Origin: Massilia norwichensis
GTDB taxonomy: Bacteria > Pseudomonadota > Gammaproteobacteria > Burkholderiales > Burkholderiaceae_D
Reading direction: 5' to 3'
Assembly (NCBI RefSeq): GCF_024753245.1
Contig: NZ_JANUGX010000005.1
Location: forward strand, 124,001-188,000
DNA: 64,000 bases
The position numbers were made by a program, and so were the translations under genes. Positions 52,571-63,178 of this stretch are shown here, piece by piece; position 1 is the first letter of the stretch; each line of letters opens with the position of its first letter. The notes beneath the pieces were generated by a model. It was not told the origin of the DNA, made no database searches, and was given only the letters and a program-made list of their open reading frames with translations.

Positions 52571-54115
52571 CTATGCAATTGCAAGCGATACGGGCTTCGC
52601 CACCACCTGGTCGCGTCCGCCGGACTTGGCTTCGTACAGCAGGCGGTCGGCGGCTTCGATCCAGGCGCTGCCCGCTTCGGCGCCGGGGGTGCCGGCCACC
52701 ACGCCCAGGCTCATGCCGACCCTGCCGGCCGGACTGTCGGCGTGTTCGATCGCCAGTCCGGCGATCGTCGTGCGGATCGCCTCGGCCACGGTCCGCGCAC
52801 CTTCCAGCGTGGTGTCGGGCAGGAGCACCGCAAACTCTTCGCCGCCGTAGCGCGCCGCCAGGTCGCCGGGACGGCGCGCGCCTGCCGCGATGGCGGCCGC
52901 CACCCGGCGCAGGCAATCGTCGCCGCCCACGTGGCCGTAGCGGTCGTTGTACTTCTTGAAGAAATCGACGTCGCACAGGATCAGGGCGAAGGAGGTGCCG
53001 GCGCGGCGCGCGCGCGCCAGTTCGCCGGCAAGGGCTTCTTCGAACAGGCGGCGGTTGGCAAGCCCGGTCAGGCCATCGCTCTCGGCCAGGGTCTTGAGCG
53101 CCTGGTTCTGCTGTTCCAGCGTGTCGCCGGCGCGGCGCAGTTCCGCCTCGAGCTGTTCGCGGACGCGGATCTGGCGGATCATGCGCACCCCGCCCCAGCC
53201 CAGCAGCAGGATCGCGCCCAGGACCACACCGCTCATCTTGAGCACCGAACTCCACCAGTGCGCCAAAATCTCCTCCTTCGACTGCGCGCTGGCGACCACC
53301 AGCGGATAGCCTTCCAGGTGGCGGTAGCTGTACAGACGCTCGATGCCGTCGATCCTGGCGCGCAGCATGGCCGTGCCGACCGGCCCCGACTTCCGCATCA
53401 TCTGGATCACCGGTCCCTGGGCGATGCTGGTGCCGACCATACTCTCGTTGAACGGGCGCCGGTAGATCAGCGTGCCGTCGTCGAGGGCAAGCAGGATGGT
53501 GCCTTCGCTGCCGACGTCGAAGCGGTCGTAGAAGCGCCCGAAATAGCCCAGGTCCAGGGTCACCAGCGCAATGCCGCCGAAGCTGCCGTCGGGGCGGTCG
53601 ATGCGGCGTGACACCGGGATCACCATCACGCCGGTGGAGCGGCTGCGCACCGGCTTGCCGACGTGGCTGCCGCGGTCGGCATGGGTCTGGTGGTATTTGA
53701 AGTAGTCGCGGTCGGCGTTGTTGTCACGGGCCGTGCTGATCGGCGCCGAGACCAACCGGCTGCCGTCCGCGCCGAACACGAACAGGCCCTGCACTTCTGT
53801 CGAATGGCCCGCGAAGGACATGAAGCGCTCATGCAGGCGTTGCCCCGCCGTGCCCTGCGCGCCATCGTGCTCGACGCGCTCCACGGTTTCGCCCAGGATC
53901 GCATCGGCGATCTTGAACGAGGTCTCGGCCTGGGCCGCCAGCGCGCGCGCCATGTTCGCGGTGCTGGCCGTGGTCTCCGCCAGCTGGCCCTGGTGCGCCG
54001 CCCACAGGCTCCAGCCGTGGATGCCGACCAGCATCACGCAGAAGGCAGTCAACAGGGCGATCGAACGGGCGATCAGCGGGCGGCGGATCTGGGTCAGGCG
54101 ATGGAGGTGGGGCAT
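52571..54115 (-). CDS. membrane-bound diguanylate cyclase with periplasmic sensor
   Basis: A 514-residue protein from the ATG at 54115 ([12 protein letters not shown]). TM1 (about 17-40) precedes a ~250-residue periplasmic Cache-like sensor, with [14 protein letters not shown] and a later [16 protein letters not shown] segment. TM2 near 295-315 and a short coiled coil lead to a GGDEF domain. GGEEF at 424-428 and an RPGD inhibitory site five residues before it indicate an active, product-inhibited c-di-GMP synthase. A longer start at 54190 is possible. Confidence 0.9.
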   Translation of the reverse strand: MPHLHRLTQIRRPLIARSIALLTAFCVMLVGIHGWSLWAAHQGQLAETTASTANMARALAAQAETSFKIADAILGETVERVEHDGAQGTAGQRLHERFMSFAGHSTEVQGLFVFGADGSRLVSAPISTARDNNADRDYFKYHQTHADRGSHVGKPVRSRSTGVMVIPVSRRIDRPDGSFGGIALVTLDLGYFGRFYDRFDVGSEGTILLALDDGTLIYRRPFNESMVGTSIAQGPVIQMMRKSGPVGTAMLRARIDGIERLYSYRHLEGYPLVVASAQSKEEILAHWWSSVLKMSGVVLGAILLLGWGGVRMIRQIRVREQLEAELRRAGDTLEQQNQALKTLAESDGLTGLANRRLFEEALAGELARARRAGTSFALILCDVDFFKKYNDRYGHVGGDDCLRRVAAAIAAGARRPGDLAARYGGEEFAVLLPDTTLEGARTVAEAIRTTIAGLAIEHADSPAGRVGMSLGVVAGTPGAEAGSAWIEAADRLLYEAKSGGRDQVVAKPVSLAIA

Positions 54116-54308
54116 GGAACGGGACAGGTTGGATCGGGAACTCGCGAGGGTTTCGGGAGGATAGCCCGTCCTTCGAAATAAGTCCAACACGCAACATTCA
54201 GACGCGCGCGTTTACGTCGCATATATGGCCGGACGGCGACTATTTACGCCTGTTTTAGGTCCTTCTCCCTAAGCTGGCCAGGTCGTCAACAACATCCTGA
54301 AGGGAAAA

Positions 54309-54413
54309 ATGGACATTCTCAATGACAGCTTATTCATTGCCGCGACGGTCGGCCTGACCGCCCTCGTGTGCGGCCTGGCCCAGGCCTGCGAACGCCTTGG
54401 AGGCAGGCCATGA
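54309..54413 (+). CDS. small membrane protein upstream of kdpF
   Basis: A 34-residue ORF starting [15 protein letters not shown] with one hydrophobic helix (about 8-26) and ending [14 protein letters not shown] lies just before the ATG at 54309, and the stop overlaps the kdpF start (ATGA). The coding spacing and ribosome site suggest it is translated as the first gene of the kdp operon. I recognise no named family. It could be an extra KdpF-like stabilising peptide. Confidence 0.65.
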   Translation: MDILNDSLFIAATVGLTALVCGLAQACERLGGRP

Positions 54414-54499
54414 ACCTCGGCTACTGGGCCGTGGGCCTGGCGGCGCTGGCCGTCCTGCTCTATCTCGTCAACGCCTTGCTGAATGCGGAGAAGCTGTGA
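54410..54499 (+). CDS. kdpF: K+-transporting ATPase small subunit KdpF
   Basis: A 29-residue single-helix protein ([20 protein letters not shown] then NALLNAEKL), the typical size and pattern of KdpF, which stabilises the KdpABC complex in the inner membrane. It overlaps the ORF upstream and shares TGATG with the kdpA start. Confidence 0.85.
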   Translation: MNLGYWAVGLAALAVLLYLVNALLNAEKL

Positions 54500-56232
54500 T
54501 GCCTACCGATGCGATTTTGCTACTGGCCGCCTTCATGGCCGTCGTGACGCTGCTCGCGGTGCCGCTCGGCGCGCTGCTGGCCGCCGTCGGCGAGATGCGT
54601 CCGGTGCCGGGCCTGCGCTGGCTGGCGCCGCTCGAGCGCCTGTGCTACCGCGTCGCCGGCGTGAAGCCCGAACGGGGCATGGGCTGGAAAAGCTATGCCT
54701 TCGCGCTGCTGCTGTTCAGCGGCCTGGGCACCCTGTTCGTCTACGCCGTGCAGCGCCTGCAGGGCTTGTTGCCCTTCAACCCGCAACACCTGGGCGCGGT
54801 TTCTCCCGATTCCGCCTTCAATACCGCCGTTAGCTTTGTCGGCAACACCAACTGGCAAGGCTATGCCGGCGAGCAGACCATGAGCTATTTCAGCCAGATG
54901 GTGGCGCTGGCCAGCCAGAACTTCCTGTCGGCCGCCACCGGCATCGCCGTGGTGTTCGCGCTGGTGCGCGGGCTGGCGGCGCGCTCCTCGGCCTCGGTCG
55001 GCAATTTCTGGGCCGACCTGGTGCGCGTCACCGTCTACGTCCTGCTGCCGCTGTCGCTGGTCTTCGCCGTGTTCCTGTGCAGCCAGGGCGTGATCCAGAA
55101 CTTCGACGCTTACCTGCAGGTGCCGCTGCTCGACCCGGCCGCCGGCGCCCCCACCCAGACCATCGCCATGGGCCCGGTCGCGTCGCAGGAGGCGATCAAG
55201 ATGCTGGGCACGAACGGCGGCGGCTTCTTCAACGCCAACTCGGCCCACCCTTACGAAAACCCGAACGCGCTCACCAATTTCCTGCAGATGGTGGCGATCT
55301 TCCTGATTCCTGCCGGCCTGTGCTTCGCCTTCGGCCGCATGGTGGGCGACCGCCGCCAGGGCTGGACCGTGTTCGCCGCGATGGCGATCCTGTTCGTGAC
55401 CATGGCCCTGGCCTTGATGTGGGCCGAAGGCCAGGCCCATCCCGCCCTGCAGGCGCTCGGCGTCGACCAGGCGGCCGGGGCGCTGCAGGCCGGCGGCAAC
55501 ATGGAAGGCAAGGAGACCCGCTTCGGCATCGCCGCCTCCAGCCTGTTCGCGGCCGTCACCACGGCGGCCTCGTGCGGCGCGGTCAATACCATGCACGACT
55601 CCCTGATGCCGCTCGGCGGCCTGGTGCCGATGGCGCTGATGATGTTCGGCGAAGTCGTGTTCGGCGGCGCCGGCTCGGGCCTGTACGGCATGCTGGTGTT
55701 CGCCGTGCTGGGCGTGTTCATCGCCGGCCTGATGATCGGCCGCACCCCGGAATACCTGGGCAAGAAGATCCAGTCGCACGACATGAAAATGGTGTCGATC
55801 GCGATCCTGGTGACGCCGCTGGTGGTGCTGCTCGGGACCGCGCTGGCGGTGAGCAGCGGCGCCGGCACGGCCGGCATCGCCAATCCCGGCGCGCACGGCT
55901 TTTCGGAGATGCTGTACGCCGTGACCTCGGCCGCCAACAACAATGGCAGCGCCTTCGCCGGCCTGTCCGCCAACACGTCGTTCTGGAACGCCCTGCTGGG
56001 CGTGGCGATCTGGCTCGGCCGCTTCGCCATGATCGTGCCGGTGCTGGCCCTGGCCGGCTCGCTGGCCGCCAAGCCGCGCCTGGCAACCACCGGCGGCACC
56101 ATGCCGACCCACGGCCCGCTATTCGTCGCGCTGCTGATCGGCGCGGTACTGCTGGTGGGCGTACTGAACTACGTTCCGGCCCTGGCGCTTGGCCCGGTCG
56201 CGGAACACCTGCAACTCTTTTCGGTGAAATGA
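54499..56232 (+). CDS. kdpA: K+-transporting ATPase channel subunit KdpA
   Basis: A 577-residue integral membrane protein related to the SKT/Trk channel superfamily. It forms the K+ selectivity filter of the KdpFABC pump. [21 protein letters not shown] (given in part: [11 protein letters not shown]) and [20 protein letters not shown] are filter-loop segments of the family. The start at 54499 follows the kdpF stop in TGATG; upstream residues in the frame belong to kdpF DNA. One base separates its stop from the kdpB ATG. Confidence 0.95.
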   Translation: MPTDAILLLAAFMAVVTLLAVPLGALLAAVGEMRPVPGLRWLAPLERLCYRVAGVKPERGMGWKSYAFALLLFSGLGTLFVYAVQRLQGLLPFNPQHLGAVSPDSAFNTAVSFVGNTNWQGYAGEQTMSYFSQMVALASQNFLSAATGIAVVFALVRGLAARSSASVGNFWADLVRVTVYVLLPLSLVFAVFLCSQGVIQNFDAYLQVPLLDPAAGAPTQTIAMGPVASQEAIKMLGTNGGGFFNANSAHPYENPNALTNFLQMVAIFLIPAGLCFAFGRMVGDRRQGWTVFAAMAILFVTMALALMWAEGQAHPALQALGVDQAAGALQAGGNMEGKETRFGIAASSLFAAVTTAASCGAVNTMHDSLMPLGGLVPMALMMFGEVVFGGAGSGLYGMLVFAVLGVFIAGLMIGRTPEYLGKKIQSHDMKMVSIAILVTPLVVLLGTALAVSSGAGTAGIANPGAHGFSEMLYAVTSAANNNGSAFAGLSANTSFWNALLGVAIWLGRFAMIVPVLALAGSLAAKPRLATTGGTMPTHGPLFVALLIGAVLLVGVLNYVPALALGPVAEHLQLFSVK

Positions 56233-56233
56233 C

Positions 56234-58324
56234 ATGGCCCATCCCGATTTAACGCTGTTCGATCCGAAACTGATCGCCCCCGCTTCGCTCGACGCCCTGC
56301 GCAAGCTGTCGCCGCGCCAGCAGTACCGCAGCCCGGTCATGTTCGTGGTCTACATCGGCGCCATCGTCACCACCCTGCTGTGGCTCGACGCCCTGAGCGG
56401 CGGCCGCTTCGTCGATGGCGGCGCGCCGGCCGGCTTCACCTTCGCGATCGCCGTCTGGCTGTGGTTCACGGTGCTGTTCGCGAACTTTGCGGAAAGCCTG
56501 GCCGAGGGCCGCAGCAAGGCCCAGGCGGCCTCGCTGCGCGCCCTCAAGCAGACCGTGATGGCCAAGAAGCTGAGCACCCCGGTGTACGGCACCACCTGGC
56601 TGCCCTGCCCCGCCGCCGACCTGCGCAAGGGCATGTTCGTGCTGGTCGACGCCGGCGACATCATCCCGGCCGACGCCGAGGTCGTGCAGGGCGTGGCCTC
56701 GGTCGACGAATCCGCCATCACCGGCGAATCGGCGCCGGTGATCCGCGAATCCGGCGGCGACTTCTCGGCGGTCACCGGCGGCACCCGCGTGCTGTCGGAC
56801 TGGCTGGTGCTGCGGATCGCCGTGAATCCGGGCGAAGCCTTCATCGACCGCATGATCGCCATGGTCGAAGGCGCGGCGCGTCGCAAGACCCCGAACGAGA
56901 TCGCGCTGACCATCCTGCTGGTGGCGCTGACCATCGTGTTCCTGGTCGTGACCGCGACGCTGCTGCCGTTCTCGCTGTACGCGGCGCAGGCCGCCGGCGC
57001 CGCCGGCCTGGCCAGCTCGCCGGTCACGATCGCGGTGCTGGTGGCGCTGCTGGTGTGCCTGATCCCGACCACCATCGGCGGCCTGCTGTCGGCGATCGGC
57101 GTGGCCGGCATGAGCCGCATGATGCAATCGAACGTGATCGCGACCTCGGGCCGCGCGGTGGAAGCGGCCGGCGACGTCGACGTGCTCCTGCTCGACAAGA
57201 CCGGCACCATCACCCTCGGCAACCGCCAGGCCGCCGCCTTCCTGCCGGCGCCGGGCGTGACCGAGCGCGAACTGGCCGAGTCGGCGCAGCTGGCATCGCT
57301 GGCCGACGAAACCCCGGAAGGCCGCAGCATCGTGGTGCTGGCCAAGCAGAAGTTCAACCTGCGTGCCCGCGAGATGGCGGAACTGAAGGCCGCATTCGTG
57401 CCCTTCACCGCGCAGACCCGCATGAGCGGCGTCGACCTGCTCGAACGCCCGCTGCGCAAGGGCGCCGCCGACACCATGCGCAAGTACGTGCTGGGCCTGG
57501 GCGGCGTCTATCCGCAGGCGGTGTCCGCCGCCGTGGACGAGGTGGCGCGGCGCGGCAGCACGCCGCTGGTGGTGGTGGACGGCGCGCGCGTGATGGGCGT
57601 GGTCGAGCTGAAGGACATCGTCAAGGGCGGCATCAGGGAGCGCTTCGCCGAGCTGCGCCGCATGGGCATCGAGACCGTCATGATCACCGGCGACAACCAT
57701 CTGACCGCGGCCGCGATCGCCGCCGAGGCGGGGGTCGACGACTTCCTGGCCGAAGCCACGCCGGAAGACAAGCTGGCCCTGATCCGCAAATACCAGGCCG
57801 AGGGCCGCCTGGTGGCGATGACCGGCGACGGCACCAACGACGCCCCGGCGCTGGCCCAGGCCGACGTGGCGGTGGCGATGAACACCGGCACCCAGGCCGC
57901 CAAGGAAGCCGGCAACATGGTCGACCTGGATTCGAACCCGACCAAGCTGCTGGAGATCGTCGAGATCGGCAAGCAGATGCTGATGACACGCGGCTCGCTG
58001 ACCACCTTCTCGATCGCCAACGACATCGCCAAGTATTTCGCGATCATCCCGGCCGCCTTCGTCGCCACCTACCCGCAACTGAAGGCGCTGGACGTGATGA
58101 ACCTGGCCAGCCCGGCCTCGGCGATCCTGTCGGCAGTGATCTTTAACGCCCTGATCATCGTGGTGCTGATTCCGCTGGCCCTGCGCGGCGTGCGCTACCG
58201 CGCGATCGGCGCCGCCGCCCTGCTGCGCCGTAACCTGCTGATCTACGGCCTGGGCGGCATCGTCCTGCCCTTCATCGGCATTAAACTGATCGACATGCTG
58301 CTGGCTGCCCTGCACCTGGCCTGA
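56234..58324 (+). CDS. kdpB: K+-transporting P-type ATPase KdpB
   Basis: A 696-residue type IA P-type ATPase. The phosphorylation site is DKTGT (Asp321). The actuator motif TGES is at 163-166; its serine is the one phosphorylated to inhibit the E. coli pump at high K+. The hinge [11 protein letters not shown] and the membrane motif [13 protein letters not shown] are intact. It energises K+ uptake by KdpA under potassium limitation. Confidence 0.96.
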   Translation: MAHPDLTLFDPKLIAPASLDALRKLSPRQQYRSPVMFVVYIGAIVTTLLWLDALSGGRFVDGGAPAGFTFAIAVWLWFTVLFANFAESLAEGRSKAQAASLRALKQTVMAKKLSTPVYGTTWLPCPAADLRKGMFVLVDAGDIIPADAEVVQGVASVDESAITGESAPVIRESGGDFSAVTGGTRVLSDWLVLRIAVNPGEAFIDRMIAMVEGAARRKTPNEIALTILLVALTIVFLVVTATLLPFSLYAAQAAGAAGLASSPVTIAVLVALLVCLIPTTIGGLLSAIGVAGMSRMMQSNVIATSGRAVEAAGDVDVLLLDKTGTITLGNRQAAAFLPAPGVTERELAESAQLASLADETPEGRSIVVLAKQKFNLRAREMAELKAAFVPFTAQTRMSGVDLLERPLRKGAADTMRKYVLGLGGVYPQAVSAAVDEVARRGSTPLVVVDGARVMGVVELKDIVKGGIRERFAELRRMGIETVMITGDNHLTAAAIAAEAGVDDFLAEATPEDKLALIRKYQAEGRLVAMTGDGTNDAPALAQADVAVAMNTGTQAAKEAGNMVDLDSNPTKLLEIVEIGKQMLMTRGSLTTFSIANDIAKYFAIIPAAFVATYPQLKALDVMNLASPASAILSAVIFNALIIVVLIPLALRGVRYRAIGAAALLRRNLLIYGLGGIVLPFIGIKLIDMLLAALHLA

Positions 58325-58334
58325 AGAGAACGAC

Positions 58335-58934
58335 ATGAACATGACTTCGCATTTCCGCCCCGCCGCCACCCTGCTGGTGCTGCTGACCGCGCTGACCGGC
58401 GCCGCCTACCCGGCGCTCGTGACCGGCATCGCCCGACTCGCCTTTCCCGGCCAGGCCGGCGGCAGCCTGGTGAGCCGGGACGGCAAGCCGGCAGGCTCGC
58501 GCCTGATCGGCCAGTCCTTCGCTTCGCCGCGCTACTTCTGGGGCCGGCCCTCGGCCACCGCGCCGGCCGCCAACAACGCGGCCGGCTCCTCGGTCGCCAA
58601 CCTCGGGCCGTCCAACCCGGCCCTGCTGGACGCCGTCAAGGGCCGCATCGCCGCCCTGCGCGCCGCCGATCCCGACAACCTGGCGCCGGTGCCGGTGGAC
58701 CTGGTCACGGCCTCGGCCAGCGGCCTCGATCCGGAGATCAGTCCGGCCGCCGCGTTCTACCAGGCCGGCCGGGTGGCACGCGCACGCGGCCTGGCGCGCG
58801 CCGAGGTCGACGCGCTGGTGCGCCGCCATAGCGAACACGCCCTGTTCGGCTTCCTCGGCGAAGAGCGCGTCAACGTGCTGGCACTGAACCTCGCGCTCGA
58901 CGCTCTGCCGCCGGCCAGGGTCCCACGCCCATGA
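58335..58934 (+). CDS. kdpC: K+-transporting ATPase subunit KdpC
   Basis: A 199-residue subunit with one N-terminal membrane helix (about 8-30) and a periplasmic domain. [17 protein letters not shown] and [14 protein letters not shown] ([14 protein letters not shown]) segments and [16 protein letters not shown] are the family's hallmark sequences. It stabilises the KdpA-KdpB complex. Its stop overlaps the kdpD ATG (ATGA at 58931-58934). Confidence 0.95.
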   Translation: MNMTSHFRPAATLLVLLTALTGAAYPALVTGIARLAFPGQAGGSLVSRDGKPAGSRLIGQSFASPRYFWGRPSATAPAANNAAGSSVANLGPSNPALLDAVKGRIAALRAADPDNLAPVPVDLVTASASGLDPEISPAAAFYQAGRVARARGLARAEVDALVRRHSEHALFGFLGEERVNVLALNLALDALPPARVPRP

Positions 58935-61645
58935 TCGACGAGCGCAGGCCCGACCCGGACCAGCTGCTGGCCCAGGTGCGCGAGCAGGAAGCGCGCGCCG
59001 GCCGCGGCCGGCTGCGCATCTATTTCGGCGCCTCCGCCGGGGTCGGCAAGACCTATGCGATGCTGTCGGCGGCGCGCGCCCTGCACGCCGCCGGCGAGCG
59101 GCTGCTGGTCGGCGTGCTTGAAACCCATGGCCGGCGCGAGACCGAGAGCCTGCTCGACGGTTTGCCGCGCCTGCCGCTGCGCCAGGTAAGCTACCGCGGC
59201 AAGCTGCTCGCCGAGTTCGACGTCGACGCCGCCCTGGACAGCGGCGCGGCGCTGGTGCTGGTGGACGAGCTGGCGCATACGAACGCGCCCGGCTCGCGTC
59301 ACCGCAAGCGCTGGCAGGACGTCGAGGAATTATTGGCCGCCGGGATCGACGTCTACACCACCGTCAACGTCCAGCACCTGGAAAGCCTGAACGACGTGGT
59401 TGGCGGCATCACCGGCATCCGCGTCGGCGAAACGGTACCGGACAGCGTGTTCGACGGCGCCGCCGAGGTGGTGCTGGTCGACGTCCCGGCCGACGAGCTG
59501 CTCGAGCGCCTGCGGACGGGCCGGGTCTACCAGGGGCCGCAGGCCGAACGCGCGGCCGGCAATTTCTTCCGCAAGGGGAATTTGATCGCCCTGCGCGAGC
59601 TGGCCCTGCGCCGCACCGCCGACCGCGTCGAGGGCGACGTGCGCGCCTGGCGGGTCGAGCAGTCGATCGCCACGGTGTGGAAGACCGGCGCCGCGCTGCT
59701 GGCCTGCGTCGGCCCCGGCCCGGAAGCCGAACAGGTGGTACGCAGCACGGCGCGCCAGGCCGGCCAGCTGGGCGCGTGCTGGCATGCGGTGTACGTCGAG
59801 ACCCCAGCGCTGCAGCGGCTGCCGGCGGCCCGCCGCGCCGCCATCCTCGACCAGCTGCGCCTGGCCGAAAAGCTGGGCGCCACCACCGCGGTGCTGTCGG
59901 GCGCCGATGCGGCCGCCGAGCTGGCGCGCTACGCCGGCAGCCGCAATCTCTCGACCCTGGTGCTGGGCCGCCCGGCGCGCCGCCCTTTCTGGCAGCCGGG
60001 CCTGGCGCGCCGCCTGGCGCAGCTGGCGCCGGGTGCGGACCTGCTGGAAATCGCCTGCGCGGCGGCGCCGGCGCGCGCTGCCGCCGCCACGGCCGGGCAG
60101 CAAGCGGCGCAACAAGGCTCGCTGCGCCCCCTGCCCTACCTGCTGGGCGCGGGCGCCAGCCTGGCTGCCGGCGCCGTCGGCTGGCTGCTCAGCGCCTGGC
60201 TCGACCTGCCGAACATCGCGATGCTGTTCATGCTAACGGTGCTGCTGGTGGCGTATCGCCTGGGACGCGGCCCTTCGGTGCTGGCGACCTGCGTCAGCGT
60301 GGCCGTGCTCGACTTCGTGTTCGTGCCGCCGCGCCTGTCGTTCGCGGTGTCGGACCTGCAGTACCTGGTCACCTTCGGCACCATGCTGGCGGTCGGCCTG
60401 ATTACCGGCCACCTGACCGCGCTGCTGCGCTTCCAGGCGCAGGTGGCGCGCCAGCGCGAACGGCGCTGGCACGCGCTCTACGAATTCGCCAGCCGCCTGT
60501 CCGGCGCCCTGCAGCCGGAGCAGGTGCTGGACGCGACCCACGAATTCGTGGCCCAGGCCTTCCGCGCCCGCGCCGCCCTGCTGCTGCCCGATGTGGAAGG
60601 CCGCCTGCAGCTGCCGCAAGACCCGGCCGCCGGCGCGCCGCAGCCCGAGGCCGGTACCGCGCAGTGGGTGTTCGACCATGGCCGCCCGGCCGGCCTCGGC
60701 ACCGACACGCTGCCGGCCAGCCCGCTGTTCTACCTGCCGCTGGTGGCGCCGATGCGCACCCGCGGCGTGCTGGCGCTGGCGCCAGAGCACGACGGCGCCG
60801 GCTGGCTGCAGTCGCCGGAGCAGCGCCAGCAGCTCGACACCTTCGCCACCCTGACCGCGATTGCACTGGAGCGCGTGCATTACATCGAGGTGGCCCAGGG
60901 CGCGCTGGTCGACATGGAATCGGAGCGCCTGCGCAACTCGCTGCTGGCGGCGCTCGGCCACGACCTGCGCACCCCGCTGACGCTGCTGGTAGGCGTGTCC
61001 GAAACGCTGGCCGCCTCGCGCCCGCCGCTGGCGCCGCAACAGCTGGCGCTGGCCGCCACGCTCAAAAGCGAGGCGCTGCGCATGAACACCCTGGTCGCCA
61101 ACCTGCTCGACATGGCGCGCATCCAGAGCGGCGGCGTGCACCTGCACCTGGAGTGGCAGTCGCTGGAGGAAGTGGTCGGCAGCGCGCTGCGCGCCAGCGC
61201 CGCCCTGCTGGCCGGACACACGGTAGCGGCAACGCTGCCGGCCGCGCTGCCGCTGCTGCAGTTCGACGCGCCGCTGCTCGAGCGCGTGCTGTGCAACGTG
61301 CTGGAAAACGCCGCCAAGTACACGCCGCCCGGCTCGCGCATCGCGATCGATGCGCGCGAGCGCGGCGACCTGGTCGAGCTGCGCGTCACCGACGACGGCC
61401 CCGGCCTGCCGCACGGGCGGGAAGAAACGATCTTCGAAAAATTCACGCGCGGACGGCAGGAGTCGAACACGCCCGGCGTCGGCCTCGGCCTGGCGATCTG
61501 CCGCGCCATCGTCGAAGCGCACGGCGGACGCATCCATGCCGAGCAGGCGCCGGGCGGCGGCGCCCGCATCGTGATCGCCCTGAAACGCGGCGCGCCGCCG
61601 CCGATGCCGGACCTGGAACCCGAAATGGAGGACCACCATGAGTGA
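58931..61645 (+). CDS. kdpD: osmosensitive K+ sensor histidine kinase KdpD
   Basis: A 904-residue sensor kinase. The N-terminal KdpD domain has Walker [10 protein letters not shown] (33-41). A Usp-like domain (about 250-365), a four-helix membrane region (about 395-500), a GAF-like domain, and HisKA with phospho-acceptor His677 ([10 protein letters not shown]) follow, then HATPase ([34 protein letters not shown]). It phosphorylates KdpE when potassium is low. It overlaps kdpE by eight bases. Confidence 0.95.
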   Translation: MIDERRPDPDQLLAQVREQEARAGRGRLRIYFGASAGVGKTYAMLSAARALHAAGERLLVGVLETHGRRETESLLDGLPRLPLRQVSYRGKLLAEFDVDAALDSGAALVLVDELAHTNAPGSRHRKRWQDVEELLAAGIDVYTTVNVQHLESLNDVVGGITGIRVGETVPDSVFDGAAEVVLVDVPADELLERLRTGRVYQGPQAERAAGNFFRKGNLIALRELALRRTADRVEGDVRAWRVEQSIATVWKTGAALLACVGPGPEAEQVVRSTARQAGQLGACWHAVYVETPALQRLPAARRAAILDQLRLAEKLGATTAVLSGADAAAELARYAGSRNLSTLVLGRPARRPFWQPGLARRLAQLAPGADLLEIACAAAPARAAAATAGQQAAQQGSLRPLPYLLGAGASLAAGAVGWLLSAWLDLPNIAMLFMLTVLLVAYRLGRGPSVLATCVSVAVLDFVFVPPRLSFAVSDLQYLVTFGTMLAVGLITGHLTALLRFQAQVARQRERRWHALYEFASRLSGALQPEQVLDATHEFVAQAFRARAALLLPDVEGRLQLPQDPAAGAPQPEAGTAQWVFDHGRPAGLGTDTLPASPLFYLPLVAPMRTRGVLALAPEHDGAGWLQSPEQRQQLDTFATLTAIALERVHYIEVAQGALVDMESERLRNSLLAALGHDLRTPLTLLVGVSETLAASRPPLAPQQLALAATLKSEALRMNTLVANLLDMARIQSGGVHLHLEWQSLEEVVGSALRASAALLAGHTVAATLPAALPLLQFDAPLLERVLCNVLENAAKYTPPGSRIAIDARERGDLVELRVTDDGPGLPHGREETIFEKFTRGRQESNTPGVGLGLAICRAIVEAHGGRIHAEQAPGGGARIVIALKRGAPPPMPDLEPEMEDHHE

Positions 61646-62342
61646 GCGCCATCCCCTTGCCTTGCTGGTCGAGGACGAAGCGCAGATCCGCCGCTTCGTG
61701 CGCGAAGCGCTGCAGGACGAAGGCTGGCAGGTGTTCGAGGCCGGCGACAGCAAACACGGCCTGATCGAAGCCGGCACCCGCCAGCCCGACCTGATCGTGC
61801 TCGACCTCGGCCTGCCCGACGGCGACGGCGTCGCCTTCATTACCGAACTAAGGCAGTGGTCGCGCGCAGCCGTGATCGTGCTGTCGGCGCGCACGCTGGA
61901 ATCGGAAAAGGTGCGCGCCCTCGACGCCGGCGCCGACGATTACCTCACCAAACCCTTCGGTGTCGGCGAGCTGCTGGCGCGGGCCCGCTCGGCGCTGCGC
62001 CGCCAGCGCCAGGCCAGCGCGGCGCCGGACGGCAGCAGCGTGGTGCGCTTCGGCACGGTGGCGATCGACCTGCAGGGACGCGCCGTCACCCGCGACGGCC
62101 TGGGCGTGCGCCTCGCGCCCACCGAATACAAGCTGCTGGCGGCGCTGGCACACAATGCCGGGCGCGTGGTCAGCAATCCGCAGTTGCTGCGCGAAGTCTG
62201 GGGCCAGCAATCGGCCGGCAACGCGCACTACCTGCGCATCTACATGGGACACCTGCGGCGCAAGCTGGAAGACGACCCGGCCCAGCCGAAGTACCTGATC
62301 ACCGAAACCGGGGTCGGCTACCGCCTCACCCTCCCGCTCTAG
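61638..62342 (+). CDS. kdpE: response regulator KdpE
   Basis: A 234-residue OmpR-type regulator. The receiver domain has acidic VEDEAQ (Glu12, Asp13), phospho-acceptor Asp56 (IVLDLGLP) and Lys in LTKPFG. The winged-helix domain ends ITETGVGYRLTLPL. It activates the kdp promoter upstream of 54309; I could not identify a convincing KdpE box there, though the region has a T-rich TATTTACG...TGTTTTAGG stretch. Having kdpDE in the same transcript gives positive feedback. Confidence 0.94.
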   Translation: MSERHPLALLVEDEAQIRRFVREALQDEGWQVFEAGDSKHGLIEAGTRQPDLIVLDLGLPDGDGVAFITELRQWSRAAVIVLSARTLESEKVRALDAGADDYLTKPFGVGELLARARSALRRQRQASAAPDGSSVVRFGTVAIDLQGRAVTRDGLGVRLAPTEYKLLAALAHNAGRVVSNPQLLREVWGQQSAGNAHYLRIYMGHLRRKLEDDPAQPKYLITETGVGYRLTLPL

Positions 62343-62425
62343 TTTCTTCAACCAGCGAAGACCCGCTGCGCCGTGCCGCCAGGCCCGGCGAGGGCAGAAC
62401 ACATCCTCGAGAAAGTGAAAGCACC

Positions 62426-63178
62426 ATGAAACAAGCCATCGCCACCACTGCCCTGTTCCTGCTCGCGCATGCCGCCGGCGCCCACGAAGCGTCACCTGCG
62501 CCCGCGCCGGCTGCCGTCGCCTGGAACATCGGCGCGGTTTCGGACTACCGCTACCGCGGCATCTCGCAGTCGCGCCTGCATCCGGCCCTGCAGGGCGGCG
62601 CCGACTGGTCGGACCCGGCCAGCGGCCTGTATGCCGGCACCTGGCTGTCGACCATCACCTGGGCCAGGGATGCCGGCGGCGGCGGCCACCTGGAATGGGA
62701 CATCTACGCCGGTAAAAAAAGGGAATTGACGGGTGGCGTCAGCTACGACGTGGGCGTGCTCGACTACCTCTATCCGGGCAATGGCCTGGCCGACGTGCCG
62801 GGCTTCGTCAACGCCAGCACCGGCGAGATCTACGGCCAGCTCGGCTACGGCGCCTGGTATGCCAAGTATTCGCATGCGCTGAGCAATCTGTTCGGCTTCC
62901 CGGACAGCCACGGCAGCGGCTACCTGGACCTGGGCGGCAGTATCGACGCCGGCCAGGGCGTGAGCGTGCTGCTGCATGCCGGCCGCCAGCGCGTGGTGCA
63001 CAACGATGCCGCCAGCTACACGGACTGGAAACTGGGCATCGCCAAGGCCTGGGCCGGCACCACGCTGACGCTGGCGGCGGTGGGCACCAACGCCGGCGCA
63101 GCAGCCTACACCTCGGCCGCGAACGGCAAATTCCTGGGCCGCAAAGCCCTGGTGCTGAGCGCAGTACGCAGCTTCTGA
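62426..63178 (+). CDS. TorF-family putative outer-membrane porin
   Basis: A 250-residue beta-barrel-like protein. A signal peptide ends AAGAHE (about 20), then VAWNIGAVSDYRYRGISQSR, the signature start of the TorF (TIGR02001) family. Amphipathic strands continue to a terminal phenylalanine (AVRSF). Members are predicted outer-membrane proteins without firm substrates. It lies 83 bp after kdpE and could belong to the same transcript, which would link it to potassium or osmotic stress; that link is an inference. Confidence 0.85.
   Translation: MKQAIATTALFLLAHAAGAHEASPAPAPAAVAWNIGAVSDYRYRGISQSRLHPALQGGADWSDPASGLYAGTWLSTITWARDAGGGGHLEWDIYAGKKRELTGGVSYDVGVLDYLYPGNGLADVPGFVNASTGEIYGQLGYGAWYAKYSHALSNLFGFPDSHGSGYLDLGGSIDAGQGVSVLLHAGRQRVVHNDAASYTDWKLGIAKAWAGTTLTLAAVGTNAGAAAYTSAANGKFLGRKALVLSAVRSF

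Noticed and set aside
54191..54308. A riboswitch or strong KdpE box in the kdp leader
   Set aside because: Only a short T-rich stretch is visible. No repeat pair or aptamer-like structure could be recognised by eye.
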